Of a stretch of 64,000 nt of DNA, positions 61,594 through 64,000 are shown in pieces. A program made the translations under genes and the position numbers. The stretch comes from CAVPCZ01 sp963779225. GTDB taxonomy: Bacteria > Bacteroidota > Ignavibacteria > UBA10030 > UBA6906. The DNA is taken from positions 1 through 64,000 of the forward strand of contig CAVZWW010000001.1 of assembly GCA_963779225.1 (NCBI GenBank), written 5' to 3'. Numbering within the stretch: position 1 is the stretch's first letter; each line of letters begins with the position of its first letter. The notes under the pieces are model-generated. The model ran no database searches. It was not told the DNA's origin and was given only the letters and a program-made list of their open reading frames with translations.

Positions 61594-62001
61594 TTACTTC
61601 CCCTTCTTCTTTGCCCTGTATTCCCGTGCAGCAACGGTATGAAGACCGCCGCGTACTTTGTAGTCTGCCGCCACCTTCATCCAGCGAGGCTGTGCACAAC
61701 GGACCAGGTCGTCCAGGATCCGGTTGACCAGGTGTTCCTGGTAGATTCCCACGTTGCGGTAGCTCAGGAAGTAGTACTTCAGGGAACGGAGCTCGATGCA
61801 CGTTCTGTCGGGGATGTACTCGATGTGGATACGTGCATAATCCGGCAAACCGGACCAAGGGCAGACCGAAGTGAACTCGTCCGTGTCGATCGTCATGATG
61901 ATTTCCCTGCCGGCATACTCATACGGGAAGGTCTCCAGCACATCAACGTCGATAGTTGAAAGATCCTCGACGTCGTACCGTCGGTCCAGTGGTTCGGTCA
62001 T
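61594..62001 (-). CDS. queF: NADPH-dependent 7-cyano-7-deazaguanine reductase QueF
   Basis: A protein of 135 residues, the single-domain (type I) form. DEFTSVCPWSGLPDYARIHI has the nucleophilic Cys and the catalytic Asp. CIELRSLKYYFLSYRNVGIY is the NADPH motif (usually ESKSLK; here ELRSLK), and YQEHLVNRILDDL completes it. It reduces preQ0 to preQ1 in queuosine synthesis. Divergent from the thioredoxin-like gene; no other que genes are in the window. Confidence 0.95.
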   Translation of the reverse strand: MTEPLDRRYDVEDLSTIDVDVLETFPYEYAGREIIMTIDTDEFTSVCPWSGLPDYARIHIEYIPDRTCIELRSLKYYFLSYRNVGIYQEHLVNRILDDLVRCAQPRWMKVAADYKVRGGLHTVAAREYRAKKKGK

Positions 62002-62095
62002 CGTGGGACATCCCTTGTGATTTGCGCGGATCGGTTGTAAATTACATCAATATAGGGGTTTCTCCCGCGAAAAACCAAACTGAGAGGAGATGCAG

Positions 62096-62581
62096 GTGAA
62101 GAGAGCACTTTCCGGGCTCATGTTGCTGGTATTCCTCGGTGGATGTTCCGGACCGCACGCTGTGCAAGATGCTCGGGATCCGGTCGGCAGGATATCCCGT
62201 AAACAGCTGGATCTGGCATTTCCGGGCGTGTATGACACGGTTCGCATCCAGACCGAATTTGTGGAGATGATACGCCGGGCGGACTCCGGCGTGCATGTGC
62301 TGGTGTTCCTCGGTACCTGGTGCGGTGACAGCAAGCGTGAAGTCCCCCGGTTTCTGAGAATTGTTGATGCGGCCGGGATTGCCATGGATCGTGTCACGTT
62401 GTATGCCCTGGACCGCAAAAAGGCCAGCCCGGAGGGGATGGAGGCCCGCTACCAGGTTGAGCTTGTTCCCACATTCATTTTCCTGAAGAACGAGTCCGAG
62501 ATCGGCCGGATCGTTGAAACCCCCCGTACGACCCTGGAAGGGGACATCCTGGCCATCCTGGCTGCGGGGATTCAACGGTAG
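62096..62581 (+). CDS. Thioredoxin-like lipoprotein
   Basis: A protein of 161 residues. GTG 62096 is chosen: GAGGAG is six bases upstream, while ATG 62090 abuts it. The lipoprotein signal ends VFLGGC (Cys17). A thioredoxin fold follows with VHVLVFLGTWCGDSKREVPR, where the active site is Cys-Gly-Asp-Ser, so only one catalytic Cys (Cys76) remains, and VELVPTFIFLKN with the cis-Pro. It cannot form an internal disulfide; a role in glutathionylated or mixed-disulfide handling, or binding, is possible. No partner gene is adjacent. Confidence 0.82.
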   Translation: MKRALSGLMLLVFLGGCSGPHAVQDARDPVGRISRKQLDLAFPGVYDTVRIQTEFVEMIRRADSGVHVLVFLGTWCGDSKREVPRFLRIVDAAGIAMDRVTLYALDRKKASPEGMEARYQVELVPTFIFLKNESEIGRIVETPRTTLEGDILAILAAGIQR

Positions 62582-62584
62582 CGG

Positions 62585-62613
62585 TTGACATTCTTTTACC
62601 TTTTGGATATATT
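62585..62613 (+). promoter_or_regulatory. Sigma-70-type promoter for the TPR membrane-protein gene
   Basis: TTGACA (62585-62590) and TATATT (62608-62613) are exactly 17 bases apart, an almost perfect match to the housekeeping consensus, about 60 bases before the start at 62674. Confidence 0.6.
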
Positions 62614-62673
62614 TGGCACACTTGGTATATAAGTGACAGAAGTATAACTCTTTTAGCTCATGCCGGAAGTACA

Positions 62674-64000
62674 ATGGTGTCCGATGGACCGAACAGGCAA
62701 CACGAGAACGATCGCGAGAAGCTGCTTGAGGAGATCCGGCGCCGTGCAGAGGAAGCTGAGCTGAAGCGTCTCGAAGAGGAGGAACATGCACAGATTCCAC
62801 CTCCTTTGCCGATTGCCAAAGAAGTTATCGCTCCACCAGTCACTCCGATCAGTCCTCCCCCCGCTCCACCGGTTTCCACGTCCCCGTCGCCCGCAGAGGA
62901 GTCTCCGGAGCGCCTTCAACGTCTGGCCGAACTGCTCGAGTCTGCCCAATCGCTTTACCAGCAGGAGCATTACGAGCAAGCACTGTTTGTCATTGACGAT
63001 CTGCTGATCATTGATCCCGGACATGAAGAGGGGATGCGGTTGCGCCAGGATGTCGAGAGGGCGAAACGCCTGGCGGATGTAATCCGGAAAGAGGAGGAAC
63101 GTTTCCGGGCGGTGAGCCAGGTCACGGAACCGCCCCCCAAGCCGTCCCCTGTCCCCGTAAGCGAACCGGACGAGACCGAGTTCTGGGGGCCGACGAATGT
63201 AAGAAAAGCCGAAGAGTCCGTCGGCATTCCGGAGGTCGTTGAGGCACCGGCGCCTAGAGTGCCCCCCAAACCTCCCGTTCTGGACAGGGTGGTCAAACGC
63301 GCGTCGCAGGTCCGTATGCCGGTACGCCCTATTCTTACCGTCATCGCAGCACTTCTCGTGGCGGCGCTCGGCTACTGGGCTATCCGGAGCATGGCAGAGG
63401 CCGTGGCTCCTCCCCGTCGGGTCCTCGCGATTTTCCCCGCCGTGATTTCTGACGGGGCCGGGGGGATGCGGCATGTTGCCGATGGCATGCTAGCGGATCT
63501 TATCGCGGATCTCGGGGGCTTCCAGCAACTGCGGGTCATTGCGGCCACCACGGCTCGCGCTTCCCTGAATAGTACACGACAACCGGAAACACTCGCCCGC
63601 GCATATCATGCCGGATACTATGTCACCTGGAAAATGATCGCGGTCAATGATCGCGTCGCGTTTGATGTTAGCCTGTTTGACACTCTTTCGGCGGGACCGT
63701 TGCGGCACACCGTGATCGAGTCGACGATTGCCGAACTGCCTTTACGGCGTATCGGCCTGGCACAAGAGATTCTTGAAGCGCTCGGAATCGGACTTGAGGG
63801 AGAGGAGAATGCCCTGCAGATTCCCTCCGGAAGAAGATTGTTTGCGGGGTACGATTCCTATCTGGCGGCGCGGGCGGCGCTTGGCTCCACAGATTCCGCC
63901 GCGCTATCCAGTGCTTTCCGACTGCTTGAGCGTTCGATCGCCGAGGATTCCACGTATGGTCCTGCGTGGTCCGCACTCGGATGGGCACACATTCTCCGGC
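62674..64000 (+). CDS. Membrane-anchored TPR protein, 3' end beyond the window
   Basis: Open from ATG 62674 (GGAAG upstream) to the window end, 442 codons without a stop. It begins with a charged coiled-coil-like stretch (KLLEEIRRRAEEAELKRLEE), proline-rich linkers and a TPR-like pair (LLESAQSLYQQEHYEQALFV). One membrane segment follows at residues about 215-238 (ILTVIAALLVAALGYWAIRS). The outer part (VLAIFPAVISDGAGGMRHVA, ADGMLADLIADLGGFQQLRV) resembles the FlgO/TolB-like domain found in TPR-containing adenylate cyclases and kinases, and ends in a further TPR (YGPAWSALGWAHIL). Likely an envelope scaffold or sensor; function not assignable from the part seen. Confidence 0.7.
   Translation, partial: MVSDGPNRQHENDREKLLEEIRRRAEEAELKRLEEEEHAQIPPPLPIAKEVIAPPVTPISPPPAPPVSTSPSPAEESPERLQRLAELLESAQSLYQQEHYEQALFVIDDLLIIDPGHEEGMRLRQDVERAKRLADVIRKEEERFRAVSQVTEPPPKPSPVPVSEPDETEFWGPTNVRKAEESVGIPEVVEAPAPRVPPKPPVLDRVVKRASQVRMPVRPILTVIAALLVAALGYWAIRSMAEAVAPPRRVLAIFPAVISDGAGGMRHVADGMLADLIADLGGFQQLRVIAATTARASLNSTRQPETLARAYHAGYYVTWKMIAVNDRVAFDVSLFDTLSAGPLRHTVIESTIAELPLRRIGLAQEILEALGIGLEGEENALQIPSGRRLFAGYDSYLAARAALGSTDSAALSSAFRLLERSIAEDSTYGPAWSALGWAHILR

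Overview
The window looks like a stretch of chromosome from a fairly GC-rich member of the Bacteroidota/Ignavibacteriota (FCB) group. Three exported proteins end in the type IX secretion C-terminal sorting domain (NYPNPFNPSTTIRYGLP-like, ending in a basic residue). A complete Bat operon with MoxR and a GldA/GldF/GldG-like ABC system are also present, both typical of that group. The species cannot be named from sequence alone. No rRNA, intact tRNA or CRISPR array was found.

Regions. 1-7.7 kb is an accessory, decayed zone. It holds a frameshifted exported protein, a hisC relic, a tRNA 3' fragment, hairpin pairs, an IS110 transposase with an in-frame stop, and two T9SS cargo proteins, one with seven near-identical RCC1-like repeats. 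7.7-16.8 kb is a carbohydrate island: a GH97 gene that has lost its catalytic barrel, a GH29 fucosidase, a lipoprotein, a nitroreductase, two Gfo/Idh/MocA oxidoreductases, a DUF1080 lipoprotein, a xylose-isomerase-like protein and a 55-residue Tat-signal remnant. 16.8-18.4 kb holds class II fructose-bisphosphate aldolase and a small exported protein.

18.5-24.2 kb is a membrane-bound uptake [NiFe]-hydrogenase module on the minus strand (small subunit, large subunit, cytochrome b, maturation protease). The small subunit carries all six cysteines of the O2-tolerant proximal cluster. Upstream lie a sigma-54-type promoter, two GCGG-N4-CCGC dyads 21 bp apart, a small protein gene and a PspF-sized sigma-54 activator, which together read as a self-contained regulatory unit.

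24.5-35.2 kb is mixed housekeeping: a zinc phospholipase/nuclease-like T9SS protein, a DASS transporter, a GxGYxYP protein, a lipoprotein, an EamA transporter, exopolyphosphatase plus CHAD protein, and Ada. 35.6-44.0 kb is moxR-DUF58-batA-batB-batC-batD-batE, mostly with start/stop overlaps but interrupted by an inverted-repeat element. 44.0-50.3 kb encodes lipoate ligase (divergent) and pyruvate dehydrogenase E1-E2-E3; the E1 gene has a one-base frameshift. 50.4-53.8 kb has glutathione peroxidase, a DksA-like protein, an ornithine carbamoyltransferase with an altered HCLP motif and a DUF6600 protein. 53.9-58.1 kb is the gld-like ABC operon. 58.2-64 kb has a GroES paralogue, class I aldolase, a cold-shock protein, a nitrilase-family amidase, QueF, a thioredoxin-like lipoprotein and the start of a TPR membrane protein running off the end.

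Starts were chosen from visible Shine-Dalgarno sequences and signal peptides; several are GTG or TTG. Functions rest on recognised motifs and family resemblance, not on database searches.
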